64,000 nucleotides of DNA from Blautia obeum ATCC 29174 (GCF_025147765.1 NZ_CP102265.1:2703001-2767000); one strand, 5' to 3'. Shown: positions 7,420 to 16,256, counted from the stretch's first letter. Translations and numbers: made by a program. The notes: generated by a model not told the origin, from the letters alone.

Positions 7420-8550
7420 ATGTATAAAATTATGACACCGGGACCGACACAGGTTGCTGAAAACGTGCGTCTCGCCCGCAGCAGAGAATGCACCAATCCT
7501 GATCTCGATGCAAGCTTCGTAGAATTTTACAAAGAAACCTGTGAAGAGATCAGCCGTCTTCTCCATACTGACAACGAAACTCTTATTCTTGGCGGAGAAG
7601 GAATCCTCGGTCTGGAGGCTGCCTGCGCTTCTATGACAGAACCTGGTGACCGTGTCCTCGTACTGGATAACGGTATCTATGGCAAAGGATTCGCGGATTT
7701 CGTTTCCATGTACGGTGGTATCCCGGAACTCTATTCCAGAGATTACCGTGAAACTCTCGATGTACAGGAACTCGAGGAATTTCTCAAAGAACATCACAAT
7801 TACAAATACGCAACCGTTGTCCATGGCGACACTCCAAGCGGTATGCTGAATGATATTTCCGCAATCTGTCCACTTCTCAAGAAATACGGCATCATGACGG
7901 TTGTCGATTCCGTATCTGCTTCTTTCGGTGAACCAATGCGTATCTCCGACTGGCAGATTGACATTATGTGCGGTGGCTCCCAGAAAGTTGTCTCCGCACC
8001 TCCAGGACTGACTTTTGTAGTCATCAGTGATGATGCCAAAAAAGCTATGGCAGAACGTAAGACACCGATTGCATCCTTCTATGCAAACCTGACTACTTTT
8101 GCACATTATTATGAAGAAAAATGGTTCCCATACACCATGCCGATCAGCGATATCTACGGACTTCGTGCAGCGATCGACAATATCGCCGCAGACCCGGGTA
8201 TCCTTGCACGACATGAAAAAATCGCCGAGGCTTCTCGCAAGGCAATCACAGGTGCAGGACTGAACCTCTACCTTAAGAGTGGATTCTCCAATACGGTCAC
8301 GGTATTCGAAGTACCGGAAGAAACCACCGCAGCTGCCATCCTCGATGGTGTCAAAAAGGACTACAACATCATGCTTGCCGGTTCTTTTGATGTTCTTGCA
8401 GGCAAAGTCATCCGCATTGGTCATATGGGAAACAATGCTGATTTCTACAATGTCCGTGAAGTCTTTGCTGCTCTGGACGGAACACTCGCTAAGCTTGGCG
8501 TTCCGCTGAAAGCAAGCATGGAAAAAATCTTCTGTGACAGCATGAAATGA
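7420..8550 (+). CDS. Class V PLP-dependent aminotransferase (alanine-glyoxylate / serine-pyruvate type)
   Basis: 376 residues. It starts with MTPGPT, has the lysine that binds PLP in GGSQKVVSAPPG near residue 193, the acidic VVDSVSASFG before it, and a late arginine in VIRIGHMG expected to hold the substrate carboxylate. The family moves amino groups between small amino acids and pyruvate or glyoxylate; pyridoxamine-pyruvate aminotransferase is also a member. Coupling to an ECF S subunit makes vitamin B6 salvage a fair guess, but the sequence does not settle the substrate. Confidence 0.82.
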   Translation: MYKIMTPGPTQVAENVRLARSRECTNPDLDASFVEFYKETCEEISRLLHTDNETLILGGEGILGLEAACASMTEPGDRVLVLDNGIYGKGFADFVSMYGGIPELYSRDYRETLDVQELEEFLKEHHNYKYATVVHGDTPSGMLNDISAICPLLKKYGIMTVVDSVSASFGEPMRISDWQIDIMCGGSQKVVSAPPGLTFVVISDDAKKAMAERKTPIASFYANLTTFAHYYEEKWFPYTMPISDIYGLRAAIDNIAADPGILARHEKIAEASRKAITGAGLNLYLKSGFSNTVTVFEVPEETTAAAILDGVKKDYNIMLAGSFDVLAGKVIRIGHMGNNADFYNVREVFAALDGTLAKLGVPLKASMEKIFCDSMK

Positions 8551-8561
8551 GGAATATTATT

Positions 8562-8612
8562 ATGAACATCCCGGCAAACATCATTCAGGGTGTCGGCGAA
8601 CTTCATCCATAG
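8562..8612 (+). pseudogene. 16-codon remnant of a third operon gene
   Basis: GAGGAATATT precedes an ATG that opens 16 codons (MNIPANIIQGVGELHP) and a stop, right before the operon terminator. The wording resembles the beginning of iron-containing alcohol dehydrogenase-like proteins, but the match is short. It is most simply the truncated start of a lost third gene. Confidence 0.35.
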
Positions 8613-8627
8613 TTCTTAAATACGCCC

Positions 8628-8689
8628 AAAAAAGGATTTCAGTTCCATGGTTTGATATAAAATCTCCATGGATTCTGAAATCCTTTTTT
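8628..8689. terminator. Strong bidirectional terminator
   Basis: A long hairpin: AAAAAAGGATTTCAG and CCATGG on the left match CCATGG and CTGAAATCCTTTTTT on the right. A- and T-runs on either side allow it to serve both the aminotransferase operon and the converging C39-like operon. Confidence 0.9.
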
Positions 8690-8695
8690 CTATAA

Positions 8696-9319
8696 TCAGA
8701 TAAAGTACTCGATAACTTCCTCCGGCACGGTCCTGGTCTTTTCATTGAAGATCAGAACTGCTTCTCTCTCTTCCAGCGGACCGAGAGCGTATATTGTTTC
8801 TTTATTTTCCTGATTAAAGTATTTAAAAGGCACGATACGGTTATATTCCCTGGGATGTTTATCATCCATCAGAATATCTTTCTGTTCAAATGGTTTATCC
8901 CAGTAATAAGGATCAAAGAGAAGAATATTTTCATTCTGTATACCTGTCATCAAAACATAATGCTCTTCCTCCAGATACAGACGAACAACTGCCACGCCAC
9001 CATGGTTCAATGCATGATTAATGCGGCTTTCTTCACTTATGTACACGCTTCGCCCTGACAGATACTCACTGCTCACGGACATGATTCCCAGCTCGCCGTA
9101 TTCATTCAGCCAGTTGCTTAAAAACATCATTGCAGCTCTGGACGTCCCACGTTTCCCTGGGATGCCCTCTTTGCTGTGGCAGTCCAGACAGTAGAGCATC
9201 ATATTTCGGACTGCCTCCGGTGGGATTTCTTCCCGTTCAAATAAATAGGCGATTGCATTCATCATAGATGTCGGTCCGCAGTCGTATTCGGATAACTGGT
9301 AATGTAATGGATTTTTCAT
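8696..9319 (-). CDS. Stand-alone peptidase C39-like protein
   Basis: 207 residues, no signal peptide and no ABC domains. The N-terminal motif LSEYDCGPTSMMNA places the catalytic cysteine at 14; EEHYVLMTGI supplies the histidine and LLFDPYY the aspartate of a papain-like triad. C39 domains usually cut double-glycine leaders when fused to exporters; free-standing C39-like proteins are common in Clostridia and mostly uncharacterised. It is last in a close-packed row with a LOG-family gene and a Nif11-like small protein, which is suggestive given the link of both families to leader peptides. Confidence 0.75.
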   Translation of the reverse strand: MKNPLHYQLSEYDCGPTSMMNAIAYLFEREEIPPEAVRNMMLYCLDCHSKEGIPGKRGTSRAAMMFLSNWLNEYGELGIMSVSSEYLSGRSVYISEESRINHALNHGGVAVVRLYLEEEHYVLMTGIQNENILLFDPYYWDKPFEQKDILMDDKHPREYNRIVPFKYFNQENKETIYALGPLEEREAVLIFNEKTRTVPEEVIEYFI

Positions 9320-9322
9320 CTT

Positions 9323-9886
9323 TTATTCCTTCGTTTGTGTCCATTGTCTTCGATAGTTTTCTATGTATGTAAGGATCTGCTCCGGACCATCCATAAACGC
9401 ACAGAGTTCCATGTTGGCAACATCCATAAATTTCTCGTCCGCGGTATGTTGAAGCAGAGCTTTCATTCTATCGTAATAGCCGTTGATATTATAAAGAACG
9501 ATCGGGCGATCCAGCCTGTGCAGACTTTTGAGTGTCAGAATCTCAAAAAATTCCTCGTAAGTTCCAATTCCGCCAGGAGTCACGATTGTTGCATCGGAAC
9601 GTTCCTCAAGGAGTTTTTTTCGCTCGCGCATAGTTTCTGTAAAAATAAATTCACTGCAATTCTCATATAAAACTCCCGGCTTGTCAAAGAAACGCGGAGC
9701 AATGCCGAGGATATACCCATCTTCAGAATCGACGCCTCTCGCTGCTGCTCCCATCATTCCGGTCGCCCCGCCACCAAATACAAGGCCATGTCCACGTTTT
9801 GCCATCATCCTGCCAAGTTCTTCTGTTTTATCATAATAGATCTGCTCCAGCTCTGCACTGGAAGCTCCATAGATGCATATGTTCAT
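9323..9886 (-). CDS. LOG-family nucleoside 5'-monophosphate phosphoribohydrolase
   Basis: 187 residues, normal length. It carries the family signatures: N-terminal Rossmann start IYGASSAE, GLVFGGGATGMMGAAARG near 34-51, MRERKK near 86 and PGGIGTYEE near 104-112, which together form the nucleotide site. Such enzymes release the base from AMP-type nucleotides (cytokinin activation in plants; housekeeping role in bacteria unclear). It lies 3 bases from each neighbour's boundary and is cotranscribed with them. Confidence 0.88.
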   Translation of the reverse strand: MNICIYGASSAELEQIYYDKTEELGRMMAKRGHGLVFGGGATGMMGAAARGVDSEDGYILGIAPRFFDKPGVLYENCSEFIFTETMRERKKLLEERSDATIVTPGGIGTYEEFFEILTLKSLHRLDRPIVLYNINGYYDRMKALLQHTADEKFMDVANMELCAFMDGPEQILTYIENYRRQWTQTKE

Positions 9887-9889
9887 AAT

Positions 9890-10171
9890 TTACTCCAATC
9901 CCGCAAAAAACAGCTCGTAAAAATCATCCTCACCCTCCAGCATCGGGGAGTTTTCCCCTCCACCATTGGTACTTCTGCGCATAGTAGCGTAAAATTCTTC
10001 TCCAGCTGTGATAAGATCCATATCGTAAATCTCATAGCCCAGTTCACGGCATTTCCGGCAGAATGCGCTGAGAGGCTGTGCATTCTTTCGTGTCTCCAGA
10101 AGCTCTGCCCGAAGTTTTTCGTCACGGCGTGCTTTACTTTTCAGTTCGTCTAACATTTCTGTAATTTCCAT
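9890..10171 (-). CDS. Nif11-like small protein, possible leader-type peptide
   Basis: 93 residues. The first 60 or so show the Nif11-like pattern: short helices with DEKLRAELLETR, then FCRKCRELGYEIYDMDL and GEEF. The remaining tail has a STNGGG stretch followed by an acidic, aromatic end (GEDDFYELFFAGLE). Nif11 domains serve as leaders of ribosomal natural products in some genomes, cut after GG; here no modifying enzyme or exporter is visible, only a C39-like protein two genes on. The family assignment is by eye and tentative; it may be an ordinary small protein. Confidence 0.5.
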   Translation of the reverse strand: MEITEMLDELKSKARRDEKLRAELLETRKNAQPLSAFCRKCRELGYEIYDMDLITAGEEFYATMRRSTNGGGENSPMLEGEDDFYELFFAGLE

Positions 10172-10186
10172 GGTCTCACTTCTTTC

Positions 10187-11551
10187 TCAATTCTGTGGTG
10201 TTGTCTGAATATAAGATACCACATCTTCTTTATATAATTCAAGAAGAGCCGTCTTCTTTGCACTGATTGCAAAACCATGAATCTTCAGGCCATTTTTCTG
10301 CACAAAATTAATCATATCCTGATATCTGTTCGGAGAATCTGTCGTCTGTCCCATCATGGAAAGGATATCATCATGATCCTGAATGTAAGAAAGCATACTG
10401 GTAAAATGAGTCTGCATGGTTTCTTCGTCATTTGCCTCTGCCACATGGCTAAGATCCGAATTGTCCAGAAGCGACAGATATGGATATTTTTCTCTGTCCC
10501 AGCTTACGCTCATTCCGGATGGCAGCGGACAGAAACCAATATTTGGTTCTACACAATAACCATCCTCATCTTCTGTATGAACCGCACACCAGAGGGCTCC
10601 CCATTCCAGTTCTTTCTGGTTGGAAAGATTCTGAAACCACTCAATAAAATCTTTGTAGTCCATGATATCATTGATGGAAACATACGCGAGGTACCAGTCA
10701 TTGTCATTGTAATCTGCGATTGTTTCTTTGGAATCCTGAATACTTGCTTCCTTACGTGCCTCTGTATCCATTTTAGTTTCTTTTCCATTTTCGTCTACTT
10801 CCCACGCCGCCCATGCATCCTCGTCTCCCGGAAGGTAGAACTGCATGATCGGGCGACTCAATACATTATTATCATAAAGAGTGAGTTTTCCTCTCACCAG
10901 GCGGCCACTGACAGAAGTAAATTTTCCCGTCCAGCTGGAGGTCTGTGGAATGACGATATCGTATTCACCGTAGCCCCTTGATACTGCACTGACCTGATCA
11001 CGGTGATTACCTGGCAGAAACAACTCAGAATAGACAGACAGATCCAGGTTCATTCTAGTCGTGGTCATTTCTTCATACTGACCAGCTGCTTCGTTTGGAT
11101 TATAATAAAACTCAGACACTGCTTTTGGTAAGATAAATACCGCACTCAGGACGACTGCAAGGACAACCACCCCCACTGCCAGTCCCATTTTGATAAAAGC
11201 TCTGCGGATAAAACGCTGGATTTCTTTTATGAATTGCCTGTTGAACTCATCCTCCTGCTGATTTCTGGAGTCTCCGGCAAACTTACTTTTTTCTATTATC
11301 CGATTTTCTGATTGTTTTTCTACGTTGTCCTCTGTCTTACTGTTTTGTCGTTCTGTCCACTGTTTTTTGTCATTCAAATCATCGAAATAGTCCTGCCCAC
11401 TCTCCAGATCAGAGAAATCTGGTATTGCTCCTTCTTCATAAAGAAATTCACTGATTGCATCCTGCTTTTCGATTTCCGCTTCTATCTGTTTCTTTGTGCT
11501 GTCTTCCAGTTTCCCCTGCTTATATAATTTCAGTAATTCACGATATGTCAT
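10187..11551 (-). CDS. Membrane anti-sigma factor (sigma factor regulator family)
   Basis: 454 residues. A charged cytoplasmic N-terminus (residues 1-125) with the short helical start expected to hold the sigma factor, one membrane span near 130-152 (MGLAVGVVVLAVVLSAVFIL), then a large extracellular sensor domain (155-454). It begins 88 bases downstream of the ECF sigma gene and is cotranscribed with it. It probably keeps that sigma factor inactive until an envelope signal arrives. No zinc-binding HxxxCxxC motif is present, so it is not a ZAS-type anti-sigma. Confidence 0.75.
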   Translation of the reverse strand: MTYRELLKLYKQGKLEDSTKKQIEAEIEKQDAISEFLYEEGAIPDFSDLESGQDYFDDLNDKKQWTERQNSKTEDNVEKQSENRIIEKSKFAGDSRNQQEDEFNRQFIKEIQRFIRRAFIKMGLAVGVVVLAVVLSAVFILPKAVSEFYYNPNEAAGQYEEMTTTRMNLDLSVYSELFLPGNHRDQVSAVSRGYGEYDIVIPQTSSWTGKFTSVSGRLVRGKLTLYDNNVLSRPIMQFYLPGDEDAWAAWEVDENGKETKMDTEARKEASIQDSKETIADYNDNDWYLAYVSINDIMDYKDFIEWFQNLSNQKELEWGALWCAVHTEDEDGYCVEPNIGFCPLPSGMSVSWDREKYPYLSLLDNSDLSHVAEANDEETMQTHFTSMLSYIQDHDDILSMMGQTTDSPNRYQDMINFVQKNGLKIHGFAISAKKTALLELYKEDVVSYIQTTPQN

Positions 11552-11639
11552 TTGACCTCCTCCTCTCCGTCAACTCTGTTTTATCAGATTCTACAAACAT
11601 ACCTCGTACTGTCTTTACGTTTTTCACTTATCTGGCTAT

Positions 11640-12137
11640 TCACTTTTTTAACTCTTCCAAATCTTTCTTTAATTCTTTCTTTGCCCTATATGCCAGTACA
11701 CGCACATTCTCCGGCGTGATATGTAGCACTGCCGCGATTTCTTTCTGAGACATCCCACCGAAATACTGCATCTGAATCACTTCTCGTTTCTTTACCTCCA
11801 ATCTGCGGATTGCCTGATAAAGTATTCGTCTGTTTTCTTCCTCAAGGATTTTTTCAAGTAGATCCTCGTCTCTGTTTTTCTCAGGGAAACACTCCTGCTC
11901 CTCCATTAAAATCTCCTGGGATTTCTTTTTTTGCTGATTGTAAAACAGGTTTCTCGCAACCATATAAAGCCATGCCCGCATGTTCGTATGCCCGTCCGGC
12001 AGTGCCAGCAGTGCTTTGAGAAATGTCTCATGCAGCAGGTCTTCTGCCAGATGCCTGTCGCCACAAAAAGAATACAGATACAGGTAAAGTTCTTTCTGAT
12101 AAAGGCTGTAAAGTTTTAATAAAATTTCATTATCCAC
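11640..12137 (-). CDS. ECF-type sigma-70 factor
   Basis: 165 residues from a GTG at 12137 preceded by AGGGGG at suitable distance; an ATG further upstream at 12275 would add 46 residues of low-quality sequence and lies ahead of the probable transcription start. Region 2 shows LYLYLYSFCGDRHLAEDLLHETF, region 4 the helix-turn-helix GGMSQKEIAAVLHITPENVRVL. It directs RNA polymerase to a small stress regulon and is paired with the membrane anti-sigma gene that follows. Its own transcription starts close after the L25 terminator. Confidence 0.88.
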   Translation of the reverse strand: MDNEILLKLYSLYQKELYLYLYSFCGDRHLAEDLLHETFLKALLALPDGHTNMRAWLYMVARNLFYNQQKKKSQEILMEEQECFPEKNRDEDLLEKILEEENRRILYQAIRRLEVKKREVIQMQYFGGMSQKEIAAVLHITPENVRVLAYRAKKELKKDLEELKK

Positions 12138-12251
12138 ATCCGTATTCCCCCTTTCCTGCTTTCTGCACCGGATACTGTCTGCCTGCCCACTTTTTCCACC
12201 GGCTTTTTTCTCTCTTTCAACAATATAACATCTGAACACGGAAAATGTTAC

Positions 12252-12290
12252 AAAAAAATTCCTCCTGTGAACCAACTCTACAGGAGGAAT
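12252..12290 (-). terminator. Terminator of the L25 gene
   Basis: ATTCCTCCTGT pairs with ACAGGAGGAAT around an 11-base loop, followed by a run of seven T on the minus strand. Confidence 0.85.
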
Positions 12291-12336
12291 CTTTTATCTT
12301 ATTTTATTGTATAGGTATGAGTTCTGATTCAGCAGA

Positions 12337-12936
12337 TTATTTAGTTTCTTCTGTTTCTGCTTCTTCAGGTGTTACGGTTTCCGGTACAGCTCCGTTATGA
12401 ACTGCTACAACTGTCAGTACAACAGCTTCCGGATCATCCTTGATATCAACATCTTTGTCTTTTGCAAGGCTCAAATCTTTGACACGGATAGTATCGCCGA
12501 CTTTCAGTCCGGCAACATCTACTTCTACTTTGTCAACCAGTGCTGACGGATAAGCTCTGTAATTTATTTCTTCCATGTTCTCCTGGAGAACACCATCTGC
12601 TACTTTGTCATGGTTTACGATTACAATCTCAGCAACAGAATGTACTTTTTCATTGCTTACCAGTGCCTGGAAATCAATCTCATCAACTCTGCCTGCCAGT
12701 GGGTTGAAATCAACCTCTTTGATCAGTGCATCATATGTCTGACCATCTACTTCCAGCATAACCTGACTTCCCTTATGGTCGGTCTTTAACAATTTGTCAA
12801 CCTCTGACTTAGACATTTTTACCGGAATAGAACCTTCGATCTCACGACCAAATACATTGCCTGTAACGTATCCTTCTCTTCTCAGTCTTTTTGCCTTAAC
12901 GTCCATGCTTCTTTTTTCAGCTTTTAAAGTATTCAT
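12337..12936 (-). CDS. rplY: Ribosomal protein bL25, Ctc (general stress) form
   Basis: 199 residues: an N-terminal L25 domain that binds 5S rRNA (LKAEKRSMDVKAKRLRREGY...) and the C-terminal TL5/Ctc domain, ending in an acidic tail (PEEAETEETK). The length is that of the two-domain CTC form rather than the short E. coli L25. It is transcribed alone between an extended -10 promoter and a terminator. Confidence 0.93.
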   Translation of the reverse strand: MNTLKAEKRSMDVKAKRLRREGYVTGNVFGREIEGSIPVKMSKSEVDKLLKTDHKGSQVMLEVDGQTYDALIKEVDFNPLAGRVDEIDFQALVSNEKVHSVAEIVIVNHDKVADGVLQENMEEINYRAYPSALVDKVEVDVAGLKVGDTIRVKDLSLAKDKDVDIKDDPEAVVLTVVAVHNGAVPETVTPEEAETEETK

Positions 12937-13030
12937 TTGTCTTTTCCTCCAAAAATCTGATGCTTAGCAGCCTTCAACTTTGTTTTGTGAAAGGAGGTTT
13001 TGTTAAGTTCGTTTTCTTTTTACGGTTAGA

Positions 13031-13039
13031 AGTATAGCA
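13031..13039 (-). promoter_or_regulatory. Extended -10 promoter of the L25 gene
   Basis: TGCTATACT on the minus strand (TG one base before a TATACT -10); no good -35. The same nine bases occur before tig (28011-28019). Confidence 0.5.
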
Positions 13040-13209
13040 CCGAGTACCAAAACAGATTAACCAAATATCAAATTTTTTCATTTAGATTTTTGTTGATATT
13101 TTAAAATTGTATACATAATATAAAATTCTCTGACTTTTTTCATAATTACATAAAAAGTTTTCATGGTGCAATAAAATAACTTGGAAATTTCGCGGCAGAA
13201 ATAAACTTT

Positions 13210-14667
13210 TTATTTACTTTCCATTTCTTTCTTCTCCGCCAGTATCTCCTCTGCCATCTCCACTTCTGTCTTTTCATCCTTCGGAAGAATGATATTCAGA
13301 ATGATCGCAAACAATGCTGCCGGCACGATACCTGAACCGCCGAAGATCAGATTGATACTCTCCGGAAGCTGTGCAAGTACTGCAGAGTTGGAACCAAGTC
13401 CGTATCCCACACCAAGTGCCACAGAAACGATTGTTACATTTCTTGGAGACAATGGCCATTTTGTAATAAGCTGAATACCACTGATTACGATAGATGAGAA
13501 CATCATAACTGCTGCTCCACCCAGAACACTCTGTGGCATGATGGAAATCAGTGCCGCAAGTTTCGGGAATAAGCCACATGCGATCAGGAAAATTCCACCA
13601 ATACCAATCGAATAACGGTTTACGACTTTATTCATGGCAACCAGACCTACATTCTGGCTGAAAGAAGTATTCGGAAGAACGCCAAATACTGCTGCAAGTG
13701 AAGAACCAAGTCCGTCACACATAACGCCACCGGAAAGTTCCTTATCAGTAGCTTCTCTTCCAAGTCCACCTTCTGTGATACCGGAAATATCACCAACCGT
13801 CTCTACTGCTGTAACCACAAACATAATGCAGATCGGCACGATCGCTTTCGCATCAAATACCCATTTGACCGGCATGATCTTTGGAATTGCAAACCAGGAT
13901 GCATCTGCCACTTTGCTCCAGTTGATAACCCATGATTTTGTCGCTTCGATCGTAGCGCCGGTCTCATCTACATAGGTAAATGTTGTTGGAAGGACCATCG
14001 CCATAACAGATACGAGAACATATCCAACAATGATACCAAGCAGAATGGAAGAAAAACTGGTAAATCCTTTAGTTCCATGTTTCAGTGCAATAATTACAAC
14101 CAAAACTACCGTACCTACAAAAAGGTTCTCCAGTGAACCATAATCTGGTGCGGTATTTCCGCCACCAAAAGAACCGATACCAACAGAAATCAGTGAAAGA
14201 CCGATTGACAATACAACTGTACCGGTTACTACTGCCGGGAAAAATTTACGCAATGGCTTCAGGAATCCGCCAAGCACTGTTTCAAACAGGCCGCCAATAA
14301 AAGAAGCTGCCAGAATTGCTCCATAACCAGCCACACCACTTCCCATGGTTACTGCCACGCTTCTACAGACTCCGATAAATCCGGAACTGGTTCCCATAAC
14401 AATCGGTAATTTACCTCCAACCGGTCCGATCGTATAAATCTGGATCAGTGTTACAATTCCCGCAATCAGCATAGCATTCTGAAGAAGTGCTACCTGAAGT
14501 TCGCTTCCTGACTCAATGCCACAAACTCCTGTAATGATCAGAAGCGGTGTCAGGTTTCCGACAAACATTGCCAGAACATGCTGCAGGCCAAGCGGAATTG
14601 CCAGCTTCAATGGCGGTTTTCCATCAAGATCATATGGCGTTGCAGTGTTTTTTTCTTTTGTTTCCAT
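13210..14667 (-). CDS. Nucleobase:cation symporter-2 (xanthine/uracil permease family)
   Basis: 485 residues, about 14 membrane segments. Family motifs are visible: QNVGLV near 336, and TAVETVGDISGITEGG near 279-294 containing the substrate-binding glutamate. Residues such as these favour xanthine or urate over uracil (which has a shorter, UraA-like pattern), but this is a judgement. It is a single gene with a perfect-consensus promoter and a 185-base structured leader. Confidence 0.85.
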   Translation of the reverse strand: METKEKNTATPYDLDGKPPLKLAIPLGLQHVLAMFVGNLTPLLIITGVCGIESGSELQVALLQNAMLIAGIVTLIQIYTIGPVGGKLPIVMGTSSGFIGVCRSVAVTMGSGVAGYGAILAASFIGGLFETVLGGFLKPLRKFFPAVVTGTVVLSIGLSLISVGIGSFGGGNTAPDYGSLENLFVGTVVLVVIIALKHGTKGFTSFSSILLGIIVGYVLVSVMAMVLPTTFTYVDETGATIEATKSWVINWSKVADASWFAIPKIMPVKWVFDAKAIVPICIMFVVTAVETVGDISGITEGGLGREATDKELSGGVMCDGLGSSLAAVFGVLPNTSFSQNVGLVAMNKVVNRYSIGIGGIFLIACGLFPKLAALISIMPQSVLGGAAVMMFSSIVISGIQLITKWPLSPRNVTIVSVALGVGYGLGSNSAVLAQLPESINLIFGGSGIVPAALFAIILNIILPKDEKTEVEMAEEILAEKKEMESK

Positions 14668-14751
14668 ACTCTTTCCTCTCTTTCAATTCTCTTACCGGGC
14701 TTTTACTTTTCACGTTATTGGAACATTCCGGAATTATTTATTCATAACATG

Positions 14752-14830
14752 AAAAAGGAAACAACAGTTACTTCTTCTTTGAAGCTCTCTGCTATTTCCT
14801 TTGAAGGTGCGATTATACCGTTCTACGCAC
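14752..14830 (-). promoter_or_regulatory. Structured leader with terminator-like hairpin before the nucleobase permease
   Basis: In transcript order: hairpin GTGCG / CGCAC (14830-14807), then GGAAATAGC pairing with GTTGTTTCC (14799-14757) directly followed by five T. The octamer CTTCAAAG occurs twice (14806-14799 and 14784-14777), the second copy inside the hairpin loop. The form suggests attenuation. The conserved core of the purine riboswitch is absent. Function is inferred. Confidence 0.45.
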
Positions 14831-14852
14831 TGAATATTGCCACGATTAGTTT

Positions 14853-14880
14853 ATTATACCAAATCCATATGACCTGTCAA
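14853..14880 (-). promoter_or_regulatory. Promoter of the nucleobase permease
   Basis: Perfect consensus hexamers TTGACA (14880-14875) and TATAAT (14858-14853) with a 16-base spacer. Confidence 0.85.
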
Positions 14881-14911
14881 ACTAAAACTTTTTGTATTGT
14901 CATCAATATTT

Positions 14912-16081
14912 TTAATAGTATTCATGATCAATCTGAATGACAGCGAAATATTTACTCCCCGGCAGTTCATGAATCCTTTCTTTCAGCCAGTTCACGATTT
15001 CATTATCTGTATAAGATGTTTTTCTCGGTACCTCCACATCAAAGATCAGATTCGTTCTGGTCGATCCCTTCACCATGCGGAAATCATGCATACTGAACGA
15101 TTCATCCAGAAAATGTACCATCTCCTCAACTTTTGCCTTCATCGCAAGGACCTCTTTGTCATCGGTTACGATCGGATCCATATGAATCGTTGCCGAACAG
15201 TGCAGTTTTTCCTGCAGTTCATGTTCAATATGATCGATCTGTTCATGAATATCCTGAATATCTCCATTCACATCCACTTCAGCATGAAGTGAGATCATTA
15301 CACGCCCCGGTCCATAATCATGCACGATCAGATCATGCACGCCATGTACCATTGAATGTCCCAGCACGATTTCCTTAACCTCATCGATAAACTCCTGTTT
15401 CGGCGGCTGACCAAGAAGAAGATCTATGGTTTCCTTCAGCGTAGAGCCTCCGGTATAAAGAATAAACAATCCTACCAGAATACCAAACCATCCATCAAGA
15501 AGTAATCCCGTATATTTACTGATCAGTGTTGCGATCAGAACCAGCGTTGTTGCAACTGTATCACTCAGGCTGTCCACTGATGTTGCCTTCATCGCTGCAC
15601 TTTCTATCTTTTTGCTTAAGGAATGATTGTAAAAAAACATGTACAGCTTTACAAGAATCGATGCGATCAGAATGCCGAATACCAGTGCACTGCTCTCAAT
15701 CGGTTCCGGACTTCGCAGTTTGCCGATGGAGGACCCGATCAGTTCAAATCCCATGACAAGAATTGCAACGGACACCAGAAGACCGGAAATATATTCCATT
15801 CTTCCATGTCCAAATGGATGCTCCGGATCCGGTTCCTGTCCGGAAAGCCGAAAGCCGATCAACGTGATGATCGACGATCCGGCATCTGAAAGGTTGTTGA
15901 ATGCGTCTGCAGTAATTGCAATCGAACCACTGATCGTACCGGCAAGCCATTTTCCAAAGAACAGCAAAATATTCAGTCCGATTCCTACTGCCCCGCTTAA
16001 TACTCCGTATGCCTGCCTTACCGATGGTTCTTTATAATTTTTACTGTCCTTGATAAAAAGTGATGCCAGAAAAGTAATCAT
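14912..16081 (-). CDS. Cation diffusion facilitator, probable manganese exporter
   Basis: 389 residues from the ATG at 16081, which has GGAGG 8 bases upstream; the in-frame ATG 27 bases earlier would place this site inside the gene. Six membrane segments are followed by a cytoplasmic metal-sensing domain. The metal sites show in ADAFNNLSDAGSS (helix 2) and TSVDSLSDTVATT (helix 5); the exchange of the usual HxxxD for DxxND/DxxSD is the pattern of Mn transporters such as MntE. The probable Mn riboswitch upstream agrees. An extra C-terminal extension of about 90 residues is present. Confidence 0.85.
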   Translation of the reverse strand: MITFLASLFIKDSKNYKEPSVRQAYGVLSGAVGIGLNILLFFGKWLAGTISGSIAITADAFNNLSDAGSSIITLIGFRLSGQEPDPEHPFGHGRMEYISGLLVSVAILVMGFELIGSSIGKLRSPEPIESSALVFGILIASILVKLYMFFYNHSLSKKIESAAMKATSVDSLSDTVATTLVLIATLISKYTGLLLDGWFGILVGLFILYTGGSTLKETIDLLLGQPPKQEFIDEVKEIVLGHSMVHGVHDLIVHDYGPGRVMISLHAEVDVNGDIQDIHEQIDHIEHELQEKLHCSATIHMDPIVTDDKEVLAMKAKVEEMVHFLDESFSMHDFRMVKGSTRTNLIFDVEVPRKTSYTDNEIVNWLKERIHELPGSKYFAVIQIDHEYY

Positions 16082-16188
16082 ACCCATTCCCTCCAAATGA
16101 TCTGCCACTGTCTGCTATATGTGTCACTATTCACAGTAATCTTTATTTACGTACAAATTTGTGTGGCTTTATTATTCTTCGTACATAC

Positions 16189-16256
16189 AAAAATGAGACT
16201 CCCTGTACAGCAAACAGAACGTTACTTTTACAGTAACTTTGCCATACATGAGTCTC
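16189..16256 (-). terminator. Terminator of the riboswitch expression platform
   Basis: GAGACTC (the 3' strand of riboswitch helix P1) is fully complementary to GAGTCTC, which is followed by A and five T. Formation of the aptamer would sequester the first strand and permit read-through. Confidence 0.6.

Noticed and set aside
7261..8424. A 387-codon open frame opposite the ECF S subunit and aminotransferase genes
   Set aside because: It is an antisense shadow of two well-supported genes.
14752..14880. Purine riboswitch before the nucleobase permease
   Set aside because: The conserved loop and junction sequences of the guanine/adenine aptamer are not present.
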